DNA from: SKZT01 sp964478625
Lineage (GTDB): Bacteria; Desulfobacterota; Desulfobacteria; Desulfobacterales; SKZT01
NCBI GenBank assembly: GCA_964478625.1
Contig: CAYZJH010000029.1
Span: 1 to 42,666, forward strand
Reading direction: 5' to 3'
Length of the DNA: 42,666 nt
The notes under the pieces were generated by a model. It saw only the letters and a program-made list of their open reading frames with translations. It searched no databases and was not told the origin of the DNA. Position numbers and translations under genes: made by a program. Below, piece by piece: positions 8,654 through 16,339 of this stretch (positions within the stretch are counted from its first letter, which is position 1; each line of letters begins with the position of its first letter).

Positions 8654-9154
8654 ATGGCTACTGAAGAAGGAATTGTCACGAAAATTTCGGCACCAGGCAA
8701 GGCCTTGGTTTCCACTGTTCGAAGTGGTGCCTGTGCTGCCTGTTCCGCCAAAGGAATGTGTCAAAGCATTGGAGGAGGTGGTGGTGATGAGGCGGAAGTG
8801 ATTGTCAATAATGCAGTTGATGCGCGTGTTGGGGATCGGGTCGTGATCAGTTTCCGAACCGGGTCATTAATGAAGGCCATGTTTCTGTTATATTTGTTTC
8901 CCATTCTGTGTTTACTTGCAGGAGCCCTGATTGGAAATCATTATGCGCAAACGCTGCATATGGATTCTTCCAAATTTTCAGCGTTGGTCGGGTTTTTGTT
9001 TTTGGCCGGGGCCATAGTTTTTGTAAAAACCAAGGGAAACAAGATGGCAGAAAAAAAAGAATATCAGCCGAAAATTGTTCGGGTTCTTAAAAGATGCGAG
9101 GGTGAATACTCTGAACCGGTAGAGGCCAGGGAAAGTGAAAAACCCTCTGGATAA
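8654..9154 (+). CDS. rseC: RseC/MucC-family membrane protein
   Basis: A 166-residue protein of the SoxR-reducing-system / RseC-MucC family. It has the N-terminal GIVTKISAPGKALV beta segment, a Cys cluster CAACSAKGMC (about residues 27-36), a VRVGDRVV-like turn (here ARVGDRVVIS), and two hydrophobic helices at about 73-92 and 98-118. In other bacteria it lies next to rnf genes or the sigmaE regulon and is needed for reduction of SoxR or modulates RseA. Its position right after an RnfB-like gene matches that association. The start at ATG 8654 is preceded by a weak GGGAA. The C-terminal cytoplasmic tail (KKEYQPKIVRVLKR onward) is variable in the family. Confidence 0.85.
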   Translation: MATEEGIVTKISAPGKALVSTVRSGACAACSAKGMCQSIGGGGGDEAEVIVNNAVDARVGDRVVISFRTGSLMKAMFLLYLFPILCLLAGALIGNHYAQTLHMDSSKFSALVGFLFLAGAIVFVKTKGNKMAEKKEYQPKIVRVLKRCEGEYSEPVEARESEKPSG

Positions 9155-9184
9155 GCCTTGGTAAATTCTGTTGATATAGTGTGA

Positions 9185-10324
9185 TTAGCGAATGCGAAGC
9201 TTTTGCCCTGGATGGACCACATCCCCTTTGATTCCGTTCAGCGTTTTAAGCTGAGAGACGGAAACCCCCGTTTTTCTCGATATTATTGAAAGATTATCCC
9301 CGCTGACGACCGTATAAAAGTTGACCATTTCACGGGGTTTTTCCGCGGCAATCGCAGAGTGTTTTGCGATAGCTCCATATAATTTTGATCCCTTGCCCGG
9401 TGGGACTTGAAGCATATATTCACCTGAAGGTAGATAATTTCCGGTAATATGGGGATTCAGCTCCCGGATCATCTTAAAGTCCGTGCCCAACTCTGTTGCA
9501 ATATCGGTTATGTGTAGGGGAAACTGCAAATACACTTTTAACATGTCTGCGGCAACAGGTTGGTAAACATGTTCAGGGAGAAGGTGGTAGCCGAAGCTTT
9601 CGGGGCTTTCAAGAATAAGTTTAATGGCCGCAATTCGAAAAACAAATCGTTCGGTCTCTCGCGGAAGACTGAGACGATAGTAGTTATAGACCTTTTGTTC
9701 CTGGATCGCATTTTCTACACATTTTTCCCCGCAATTGTAAGCAGCCATGGCTAAACTCCAGGAACCAAACTGACGATAGAGTTGGGTCAGTAAATTGATG
9801 GCCGCTTTGGTGGACTGCTCGAAGTGACGCCTTTCATCCAGATTGGAGGTGCTCTGAAGACCGAATCTCTCTCCGGTTGTGGGCATAAACTGCCAGACTC
9901 CAAGTGCGCCGGCATTTGACCGAATGTAGGGTATCAAGGAACTTTCAGCGACTGCCAGGTATTTAAGGTCATTGGGCAGACCTGCTTTTGAAAGTTCATT
10001 TTCAATGTAAGGAAAATATCTACCTGACCGTTTTAGCCACATAAAGACCTGTGCTTGATCCCAAACCGAAATGGTCAGTTCACGGTCAAGCATTTCCCTT
10101 GCGTGCTGATCTTCCAGTGGAATGGGTTCTCCGCAAAGGCTTAGGCTTTGGGGAATCGGATAATTATAAAAGGTGGAAAGGGAATTGGCGGCTGAGGCAA
10201 ATGAAAAGGATGACCCCGTAAAATTGCCTGCAAATAGGATGAATATCAATAGAAAGGTCTTTAAAATCTGACGGACTTTGGTCATAAAAAGAATGTTAAA
10301 ATGGGGTTTTAAGGGGATAACCAC
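9185..10324 (-). CDS. mltD: LysM-containing lytic murein transglycosylase, MltD-like
   Basis: A 379-residue periplasmic enzyme that cleaves peptidoglycan glycan strands with formation of 1,6-anhydro-MurNAc. The SLT fold is clear: the catalytic Glu is in AVAESSL (about residue 132), followed by SNAGALGVWQFMPTTGERFG and MAAYNCGEKCV. One full LysM domain closes the protein (YTVVSGDNLSIISRKTGVSV to HPGQKLRIR); the region before it may hold a weaker LysM copy. The N-terminus carries a signal sequence (ILKTFLLIFILFAG). The start is uncertain: GTG 10324 has AGGA 5 bases upstream and begins one base after the ihfA stop, while ATG 10285 gives a shorter and more ordinary signal peptide. Translational coupling to ihfA favours the GTG. 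Confidence 0.9.
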   Translation of the reverse strand: MVIPLKPHFNILFMTKVRQILKTFLLIFILFAGNFTGSSFSFASAANSLSTFYNYPIPQSLSLCGEPIPLEDQHAREMLDRELTISVWDQAQVFMWLKRSGRYFPYIENELSKAGLPNDLKYLAVAESSLIPYIRSNAGALGVWQFMPTTGERFGLQSTSNLDERRHFEQSTKAAINLLTQLYRQFGSWSLAMAAYNCGEKCVENAIQEQKVYNYYRLSLPRETERFVFRIAAIKLILESPESFGYHLLPEHVYQPVAADMLKVYLQFPLHITDIATELGTDFKMIRELNPHITGNYLPSGEYMLQVPPGKGSKLYGAIAKHSAIAAEKPREMVNFYTVVSGDNLSIISRKTGVSVSQLKTLNGIKGDVVHPGQKLRIR

Positions 10325-10325
10325 G

Positions 10326-10610
10326 TTATTCCTGATTCATCTTTTTTCGCAGCACCTGCGAACATTTGAAAGTAATCACCTTTCTTTTTTCCAACATCAT
10401 GTCATCACCTGTTGCAGGATTTCGACCACGCCTGGCCCGTTTTTCATTCACGCAGAACTTTCCAAAACCACTGATGAGTATATCTTCACCATTTTCCATA
10501 CTTTTTTTGATGATTTCGAGAAAGGTTTCCAGAATTTCTGCACTCTGCTTTCTCGGAAACCCCAGATCGTTTCGAATGCATTCAATGATATTCGCTTTGG
10601 TAAGCGTCAT
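10326..10610 (-). CDS. ihfA: Integration host factor alpha subunit / HU-family protein
   Basis: A 94-residue DNA-bending protein. The HU/IHF signature is complete: MTLTKANIIECI at the start, ENGEDILISGFGKFCV in the middle, RARRGRNPATGDDM in the DNA-contacting arm with the intercalating Pro, and RKVITFKCSQVLRKKM at the end. The N-terminus and the FKCSQVLR end resemble IHF-alpha more than HU, though HU-type function cannot be excluded. AAGGAG lies upstream of the ATG. The stop is one base before the GTG of the lytic transglycosylase gene, so the two share a transcript. The 288-base AT-rich upstream region carries a palindrome (10724-10758) that could be its operator. Confidence 0.9.
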   Translation of the reverse strand: MTLTKANIIECIRNDLGFPRKQSAEILETFLEIIKKSMENGEDILISGFGKFCVNEKRARRGRNPATGDDMMLEKRKVITFKCSQVLRKKMNQE

Positions 10611-10723
10611 CGTAAATATACTCCTTTTAACTTAAAAAATATTATGACTCAAAAACAAAAACTTTAGTTTACAGGTAATCTTTGAATTTTTGTGTCAAGA
10701 CAACAACTATAGTAGAAAAGCAA

Positions 10724-10758
10724 AATGATATAAACAATCGTATACTATTTATATCATT
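10724..10758. promoter_or_regulatory. Perfect 11-bp inverted repeat between ihfA and sixA, operator-like
   Basis: AATGATATAAA (10724-10734) and TTTATATCATT (10748-10758) are exact complements separated by 13 bases. On the minus strand the element overlaps a possible -35 (TTGTTT) that is 17 bases from TACTAT, upstream of ihfA. Such spacing fits a dimeric repressor, but the regulator is unknown. A separate perfect -35 hexamer TTGACA occurs nearer to ihfA on the minus strand. Confidence 0.45.
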
Positions 10759-10898
10759 GCATTTTGTCAAGATAATATGGATCTAAAAATCAAATTTGCC
10801 TGAATCGACTTATGAGATTATGTTATACCTATAGAATTTGTTGGCTGAATTTTTTAGAAGGTCATTGGTTCAGTTATTTTGCTAAAAGGAGGTAAACT

Positions 10899-11360
10899 AT
10901 GGTACTTTATCTTGTCCAACATGGGAAAAGCCTGCCGAAAAATGTGGATATCCATCAGGGACTTTCAGAGGATGGAATTGCCGAAGTTAAAAGAATCGCT
11001 GAGGTAGCACGTCAATATGGTGTTAAAGTTTCAAAAATTATTCATAGCGGAAAGACTCGAGCACGGCAAACAGCCCAGATTTATGCTCTGGCACTTGATG
11101 TCAGAAATGAGATTGAGGAATCGGAAGGGATGAACCCCCTTGATGATGTGGTGAGCTTTGCGGAAAAATTCGAGTTGTCCGATAATATCATGCTTGTGGG
11201 TCATTTGCCTTTTATGGAGAAATTAGCCTCCTATCTGGTGGTCGGTTCCGATGAAAAACCGATTTTCAGATTCCAGAACGGTGGAATTGTTTGTCTGGAC
11301 AAACAATCTGATTCGCCCTCATGGATCATCAAGTGGACCCTCATGCCCAATATTTCCTGA
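10899..11360 (+). CDS. sixA: SixA-like phosphohistidine phosphatase
   Basis: A 153-residue member of the histidine phosphatase superfamily, likely to remove phosphate from a phosphohistidine protein such as an HPt domain or PTS protein. The active site pieces are LVQHGKS (residues 5-11), where the usual RHG Arg is Gln, SGKTRARQTA with the second Arg, and VGHLPFMEKLASYLV with the second His. The QHG form also occurs in other SixA-type proteins as I recall, so it need not mean loss of activity. The start has AAAGGAGG 6-7 bases before ATG. It is transcribed alone, with a weak AAACC/GGTTT hairpin right after the stop. Confidence 0.85.
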   Translation: MVLYLVQHGKSLPKNVDIHQGLSEDGIAEVKRIAEVARQYGVKVSKIIHSGKTRARQTAQIYALALDVRNEIEESEGMNPLDDVVSFAEKFELSDNIMLVGHLPFMEKLASYLVVGSDEKPIFRFQNGGIVCLDKQSDSPSWIIKWTLMPNIS

Positions 11361-11824
11361 GAAACCTTTTTGGGTTTTTCCGCTGAATATGATTCGATAT
11401 TGCCTGAAACTATGCCGTTTTCTCGCGCTCCGTCCGGGAGGATAACCCCTGGGAGCCGATTGTGTCTGCAATGAGGTCATCATTTCCGATCTTTCTCGGA
11501 TAAATAAGGAAAGGATTGTTCAAACCCTAAATAGAAAGATTTGGTGAATAAATCTTGTACAAACAATGATTTATCGATAATATAACCGTTCTTGAGAATT
11601 TCAGCGGGAAAAAGCAATCTGGTTTTTTATGGTTTTCAGTAGGGAATTCCTTAATGTCTGAACGAATCTTTCCTCTTTCGGATGAGAGGGGCTGGAGCAG
11701 GGAAAACCAACTCACTGAAATGGGTTCCACCCCCTAGCCTTGCCCCTTCAAGGAAAAAGAATGAATTTCTACTGGTTCGGACATTAATTTAATACCTGAT
11801 GGTAATGGTTAAGGCATCCTTGAA
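11361..11824. other. Non-coding gap between sixA and the Mla operon
   Basis: 464 bases with no supported gene. It contains a short CCTCT/AGAGG hairpin near 11675 followed by a GC-rich stretch with GGGG and CCCC blocks around 11690-11745 that could fold as a leader of the downstream operon. I could not match it to a riboswitch class. Confidence 0.4.
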
Positions 11825-12415
11825 ATGATAAAAGCGATTCGACTTATTTTTAGCGCATTAAGCCTGTTTTTCCTTTTTTCATGCATCCCTGAAATCATTC
11901 CTCAGGAAGCCCTCCTGGATGTCCCCTTAAGGCATTACAATAATGGCATGAAACTGCTTCAGGCTGGTAAAATAGATGCTTCATATACCGAGTTCAAAAG
12001 AGCGCTTGACTTGGATCGGGAATATGCACCCGCTTATGTTGGGCTTGGATTGGTTGCAGGACTCAGGGGTGAATATTCCGATGCGCTGGAAAAAATTGCC
12101 ATCGCCGATTTATATACCAGAAACAGGAAAGAAATCGTGATGGTTCATGTCGGGTTTATGCGGGTGCATATCATGGGGCGGGAAAAAATCAGCGAAAACT
12201 GGCTGGAAAAAGTTGAAACCAGATATGACAGATTAATTACTGCGGCACCTGAATTTCCGGAACCTTATTATGTCATGGGGATTGCTTACAGAATATCGTG
12301 GATGCCTCAAAAGGCATTGGAGCAGTTCATTCGGGTTATAGAGATTAACGGGGAATTTGTTGAGGAAGCATCGGAGGAAATTCGGAAAATTCAAACCATG
12401 GAGTCAATCCATTGA
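11825..12415 (+). CDS. TPR lipoprotein heading the lipid-transport operon
   Basis: A 196-residue predicted lipoprotein: hydrophobic signal followed by the lipobox LFSC with the lipidated Cys at 20. After cleavage it is alpha-helical with TPR-like units: HYNNGMKLLQAGKIDASYTE, EYAPAYVGLGLVAGLRGEYS, and FPEPYYVMGIAYRISWMPQK. No enzymatic motif is present. It ends 19 bases before the proposed start of the STAS-MlaE permease, so it is probably the first gene of that operon and may scaffold the transport complex or couple it to another envelope partner. It is not part of the E. coli mla or pqi operons, so the role is inferred from position only. Confidence 0.75.
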   Translation: MIKAIRLIFSALSLFFLFSCIPEIIPQEALLDVPLRHYNNGMKLLQAGKIDASYTEFKRALDLDREYAPAYVGLGLVAGLRGEYSDALEKIAIADLYTRNRKEIVMVHVGFMRVHIMGREKISENWLEKVETRYDRLITAAPEFPEPYYVMGIAYRISWMPQKALEQFIRVIEINGEFVEEASEEIRKIQTMESIH

Positions 12416-12434
12416 AAATTCCATTCGCCCACAC

Positions 12435-13577
12435 ATGGATACATTATCGTTGGAATATGAACTGACCTTTCATCGGGAATCACCCCATATCCTTCTGATT
12501 CGGCTGGAGGGTGGCTGGAAAATCGGAAACGGTCTCCCTAAGCAGGAAAGAGTTTTGGAAGAGCTGAAAAAGAACTCCGAAGTTCGGGAAATTAAATTCG
12601 ATACCGGCAATGTTACGCAATGGGATAGTGGTTTGCTGGTGTTTTTGGTTGAAACGAACCGCCTTGCTGAAAAAAGAGATATCAAGGTTTGTAAAGACGG
12701 CCTTCCCAATGGAGTCAGGCGACTGTTTGAACTGGCGGCGGCAGTACCTGAAAAGACAGATATCGGAAATAAAAAAGAGCCTTCATTTTGGATTGCCTCA
12801 CTGGGAATTCGGGCTCAGGAACTGGGACGCGATACGGTTGGATTTTTTGAATTTATAGGCAACGTCTTTCTTTCTTTTGGGAGGCTGTTGAGGGGAAAGG
12901 TGCGGTTGCAGCGCACCGATTTTTTTTTGATACTCCAGAACTGCGGTCCAAGAGCCTTGCCTATCATCACCCTCATCAGTATTCTAGTGGGATTGATTTT
13001 GGCTTTTGTCGGCGCGATCCAGCTTAAGATGTTCGGGGCCCAGATCTATGTGGCCAACCTGGTGGGACTTGGCATGGCCAGGGAAATGGGGGCCATGATG
13101 GCTGCGATTATTATGGCCGGGCGCACCGGTGCAGCTTTTGCTGCACAATTGGGCACCATGAAAGTCAATGAAGAAATCGATGCACTCACTACCGTGGGAA
13201 TTTCCCCCATGGATTTTCTGGTGCTTCCGAGAATCATATCCCTTACGGTCATGATGCCCTTGCTTTGCATCTATGCAAATTTGATGGGAATAGTGGGAGG
13301 GGCTATTGTCGGAGTCTTTATGCTCGATATCAGTCCGACAGCCTATTTTATCCAGACCCGGGAGGCAGTCCCATTGATACACTTTGCTGTCGGGCTCATC
13401 AAGAGCGGCGTTTTCGGAGTGTTGGTGGCTGTTGCCGGATGCATGAGAGGTATGCAGTGCGGCCAAAGCGCAGGTGCCGTAGGCGATGCAACCACAAAAG
13501 CCGTAGTGACGGCCATTGTGTGGATTATTGTTTCGGATGCGCTGTTGACCGTCATGTTCAGTATCCTGGATATTTAG
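12435..13577 (+). CDS. mlaE: MlaE-family ABC permease with N-terminal STAS domain
   Basis: A 380-residue fusion. Residues about 15-95 form a STAS-like domain (HILLIRLEGGWKIGN, VTQWDSGLLVFLVE), the role of separate MlaB in E. coli. The rest is the MlaE permease: FLILQNCGPRALPIITLISI, VANLVGLGMAREMGAMMAAI, AGRTGAAFAAQLGTMKVNEE and IDALTTVGISPMDFLVLPR are all family hallmarks, with five to six membrane helices. I use ATG 12435 because an earlier TTG would extend into the upstream gene without family resemblance, though no good ribosome binding site precedes it. With MlaF and MlaD downstream it forms an inner-membrane transporter that moves phospholipids between the inner and outer membranes. Confidence 0.9.
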   Translation: MDTLSLEYELTFHRESPHILLIRLEGGWKIGNGLPKQERVLEELKKNSEVREIKFDTGNVTQWDSGLLVFLVETNRLAEKRDIKVCKDGLPNGVRRLFELAAAVPEKTDIGNKKEPSFWIASLGIRAQELGRDTVGFFEFIGNVFLSFGRLLRGKVRLQRTDFFLILQNCGPRALPIITLISILVGLILAFVGAIQLKMFGAQIYVANLVGLGMAREMGAMMAAIIMAGRTGAAFAAQLGTMKVNEEIDALTTVGISPMDFLVLPRIISLTVMMPLLCIYANLMGIVGGAIVGVFMLDISPTAYFIQTREAVPLIHFAVGLIKSGVFGVLVAVAGCMRGMQCGQSAGAVGDATTKAVVTAIVWIIVSDALLTVMFSILDI

Positions 13578-13589
13578 GAAAAGCTTGTT

Positions 13590-14369
13590 ATGGCCCTGAA
13601 TCGTTCACCGCACATCATCGTTGAAAACCTTACCATGGCCTATGGTGATTTTATCATTCAGCGGGATCTCAACTTTACGATCAACCGTGGGGACATCTTT
13701 ATCATCATGGGGGGAAGCGGGTGCGGCAAAAGCACCCTCATGCGGCATCTGATCGGGCTTAAAAAACCGGCAGAGGGAAAGGTTTATTACGGAGATACAA
13801 GTTTGTGGGAAATCGACTCTGGGAAACGGCGGGAGATCATGAAAGGGTTCGGAGTTCTTTATCAGAGAGGAGCGCTCTGGAGTTCCATGACTTTGGCTGA
13901 AAATATTGCCCTTCCTTTAAGGGAATATACCGATCTTGATCAGGATCAGATCCGGAGAGTGGTGTCATTGAAGCTGGCATTGGTGGGGCTTGCCGGTTTT
14001 GATGAATTCTATCCTTCCGAAATCAGCGGAGGAATGCAAAAACGTGCCGGACTTGCCAGAGCCATGGCCATGGACCCTGAAGTCCTGTTTTTTGATGAGC
14101 CATCGGCCGGTCTTGACCCCATCAGTGCTCACCGGCTTGATAAACTGATACTGGAACTCCGGGACAGCCTCGGAGCCACCATCGTGGTGGTTACCCATGA
14201 ACTGGCCAGCATTTTCGAAATTGGTAACAATTCGGTTTTTCTGGATGCGGAAACCAGAACCATGATTGCAAACGGTGATCCAAATAAGTTGTTAATGGAA
14301 TCGGGTGATCCCAAAGTGCAGCAGTTTCTGACCCGGGGGATGTCCGAGGGCAAAGGAAAACCTTATTGA
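13590..14369 (+). CDS. mlaF: MlaF-family ABC ATPase
   Basis: A 259-residue ATP-binding subunit. Walker A GGSGCGKSTLMRHL (about residues 41-54), signature EISGGMQKRAGLARAMA, Walker B EVLFFDEPSAGLDP and the switch His in VVVTHELASI are all present. The GMQKRAGLARA signature and the DEPSAGLDPIS form are typical of the MlaF/Mkl subfamily rather than of amino-acid importers. It begins 12 bases after mlaE with GGAAAAG upstream, and powers lipid movement by the MlaE/MlaD complex. Confidence 0.93.
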   Translation: MALNRSPHIIVENLTMAYGDFIIQRDLNFTINRGDIFIIMGGSGCGKSTLMRHLIGLKKPAEGKVYYGDTSLWEIDSGKRREIMKGFGVLYQRGALWSSMTLAENIALPLREYTDLDQDQIRRVVSLKLALVGLAGFDEFYPSEISGGMQKRAGLARAMAMDPEVLFFDEPSAGLDPISAHRLDKLILELRDSLGATIVVVTHELASIFEIGNNSVFLDAETRTMIANGDPNKLLMESGDPKVQQFLTRGMSEGKGKPY

Positions 14370-14434
14370 AATGACACAATACACGATTCTGGTCAGAGTA
14401 CTATCTAAAAAATATCAAACAGGAAAAGGAAAAT

Positions 14435-15529
14435 ATGAGTAAAAAGGCCAGTCCCACTGTGATTGGTATCTTCGTGCTGGGGGCGGCAGCCCTTTTTTTT
14501 ATCGGTATTATGGTGTTTGGTTCCGGCAAATTTTTTTCCGATCGGGTTAAATACGTCCTTTATTTCGAAGGAAGGGTCAAGGGGTTGCAGGTGGGAGCCC
14601 CGGTCGCCTTTCGAGGCGTTCAGATCGGCAATGTGACGGATATCCACATGTATTTTCATCCGGACAACCTGAGCATTCGCATTCCGGTTGTCATTGAGGT
14701 CGATTTGAGAAAAATCACCCGCCTTCCGGACAAATTCAAAAGCTCCGAAGAAACCGAAAGAATCATTTCCCAACTGGTCAATAATGGGCTCAGGGCACAA
14801 TTGAAGCTTCACAGCCTGGTGACGGGTCAACTTTATGTGGATTTTGATTTTCATCCCGACCGGGAAGCCAAATTTTTTAGGGCGGAAATGGCAGAAAGTG
14901 ATATGGGGTATCCGGAAGTGCCGACTATTCCCTCGGAAATGGAAGAAATCGCCAAAGTGCTCGGAAAACTCCCCATTGAAGCGCTCGCCTACAAAGCACT
15001 GGATGCTATCGAAGGGATTGAAAAGATGATCAACTCCACCGAGATGAAAGAGGGATTTTCGGCCCTTACCCAAACCATGAAGCATATCGAAGAACTTGCG
15101 GTCAATATCAATCAGGAGATTGTTCCCCTGGCAGCAGATATGCGGCACCTGATTCACAACCTGGAGAATCTTGCCGGAAATACCAATAAAGTTGTGCAAG
15201 GGGCAGGTGAAGACATTGTCCTGGCTGTTACCGGAACTAAAAAACTGGTCGAAAATATGGAAACGATGCTTGGAAATCTCAATGGACTGATTGTGCCCAT
15301 GACCGGTGAAATCAAAATCGCAGCAGAAGCGGCTCAAACGGCTCTGGATCAGGCGAACAAAACGTTTATGGCCCTTGAAAATATTGCAAGGAGAGAAACT
15401 CCCATGGGATATCAGGTTCACAATGCCATTGATGAATTTGCCGCAGCAGCCCGTTCCATGCGAATTCTGGCCGAATATCTTGAACGGCATCCGGAAGCAC
15501 TGATTAAAGGAAAGGGGGGAGTCAAATGA
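14435..15529 (+). CDS. mlaD: MlaD/MCE-domain lipid-binding protein
   Basis: A 364-residue protein with one N-terminal transmembrane helix (about 10-28) and one MCE domain (about 37-130): VKYVLYFEGRVKGLQVGAPV and FRGVQIGNVTDIHMYF are characteristic, with a later LVTGQLYVDFDF. The remaining 230 residues are largely helical and coiled-coil-like (for example TKKLVENMETMLGNLNGLIV), longer than in E. coli MlaD and more like PqiB/YebT-type or actinobacterial Mce tails. It would form a hexameric periplasmic ring carrying lipids between MlaFE and an outer partner. The PqiC-like gene that follows overlaps it by four bases (ATGA), supporting a Pqi-like partner. The ribosome binding site is AGGAAAAT. Confidence 0.9.
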   Translation: MSKKASPTVIGIFVLGAAALFFIGIMVFGSGKFFSDRVKYVLYFEGRVKGLQVGAPVAFRGVQIGNVTDIHMYFHPDNLSIRIPVVIEVDLRKITRLPDKFKSSEETERIISQLVNNGLRAQLKLHSLVTGQLYVDFDFHPDREAKFFRAEMAESDMGYPEVPTIPSEMEEIAKVLGKLPIEALAYKALDAIEGIEKMINSTEMKEGFSALTQTMKHIEELAVNINQEIVPLAADMRHLIHNLENLAGNTNKVVQGAGEDIVLAVTGTKKLVENMETMLGNLNGLIVPMTGEIKIAAEAAQTALDQANKTFMALENIARRETPMGYQVHNAIDEFAAAARSMRILAEYLERHPEALIKGKGGVK

Positions 15530-16149
15530 TTTCAAACCGTGCCTTTTGCTTTGGTGGTCTTTTTCTGGCTCTGGTCGTCTTGTTGTCAAATGCCGGATGT
15601 GCCAGGACTCAACCGTCCCGATTCTACGCATTGACCCCTGTTTTGGAATCCAGGCCTTTAACCGATGAGGAATTATTTGCAGAGGGTGATAGGATCGGTG
15701 TTGGTCCTGTGGAGATTCCCTCATATCTTGACCGCCCTCAGATCGTGACCCAGAAGGGATTTCATCAGGTCCATCTGGCGGAGTATGACCGATGGGCGGG
15801 GTCTTTAAAAGAAAATATCAATACAGTGATCGCTGAAAATTTGTCTGCGCTGCTTCCGGGCCGTCAGGTTTTCATTTTCCCATGGAAATCGGCAACTGAG
15901 GTCCGATATCAAATTGTGGTTCGAATTATACGCTTTGACCCCAAGCCGGATGAACAAGTCGGGCTGGATGCCTATTGGGCTGTTTTGGGAGGGGAGAGCC
16001 AAAAAATGTTGTTTGACAAAACAACCCACATCCGGCTACCTCTTTCAGGAAAAAGCTACAATGATATTGTCGGAGTCCAAAGCATGGCTTTAGGTGAGTT
16101 AAGCCGGGAAATTGCAGAAGCGATCATGACCCTGCCGGTTTCTTCGTAA
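15526..16149 (+). CDS. pqiC: PqiC/YmbA-like lipoprotein (ABC transport auxiliary)
   Basis: A 207-residue predicted lipoprotein; the lipobox is NAGC with the lipidated Cys at 25. The body fits the DUF330/PqiC family: RFYALTPVLES near the mature N-terminus, IGVGPVEIPSYLDRPQIVT, and DRWAGSLKENINTVIAENLS. In the Pqi system PqiC sits in the outer membrane and docks the MCE tunnel protein. Start ATG 15526 overlaps the mlaD stop by four bases, with AAAGGGGGGAG just upstream. It is the last gene of the operon; a hairpin with a T-run follows at 16241. Confidence 0.85.
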   Translation: MISNRAFCFGGLFLALVVLLSNAGCARTQPSRFYALTPVLESRPLTDEELFAEGDRIGVGPVEIPSYLDRPQIVTQKGFHQVHLAEYDRWAGSLKENINTVIAENLSALLPGRQVFIFPWKSATEVRYQIVVRIIRFDPKPDEQVGLDAYWAVLGGESQKMLFDKTTHIRLPLSGKSYNDIVGVQSMALGELSREIAEAIMTLPVSS

Positions 16150-16240
16150 GGACACCAAGGTGTTAAGGCTTTTAGTAGTTCCGGTTAAAAAAATCTCCCT
16201 GAGTCCCCCTTTTCAAAGCATGTTCTTTGTACACACTTGA

Positions 16241-16289
16241 CACCAGGGGTATTTTTAGCGCTTGAATCCTGGTGGTCGAGTTTTTTTTT
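16241..16289 (+). terminator. Candidate terminator between convergent genes
   Basis: CACCAGG (16241-16247) and CCTGGTG (16268-16274) form a 7-bp stem with a 20-base loop; nine T residues begin at 16281, six bases after the stem. It would end the lipid-transport operon. The loop is long and the T-run is offset, so this is only moderately convincing. Confidence 0.4.
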
Positions 16290-16339
16290 CTTCACTCCTG
16301 CGAAAGCAGAAATCCACAGGGTTTCAGAGGCTGACTGGA

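Noticed and set aside
11676..11745. Possible riboswitch in the leader of the Mla operon
   Set aside because: Some G and C blocks can pair, but I could not fit any known riboswitch consensus by eye.
14405..15724. A 439-codon open frame on the minus strand
   Set aside because: It lies opposite mlaD, is rich in His, Phe and Cys in the way antisense frames are, and has no recognisable motif.
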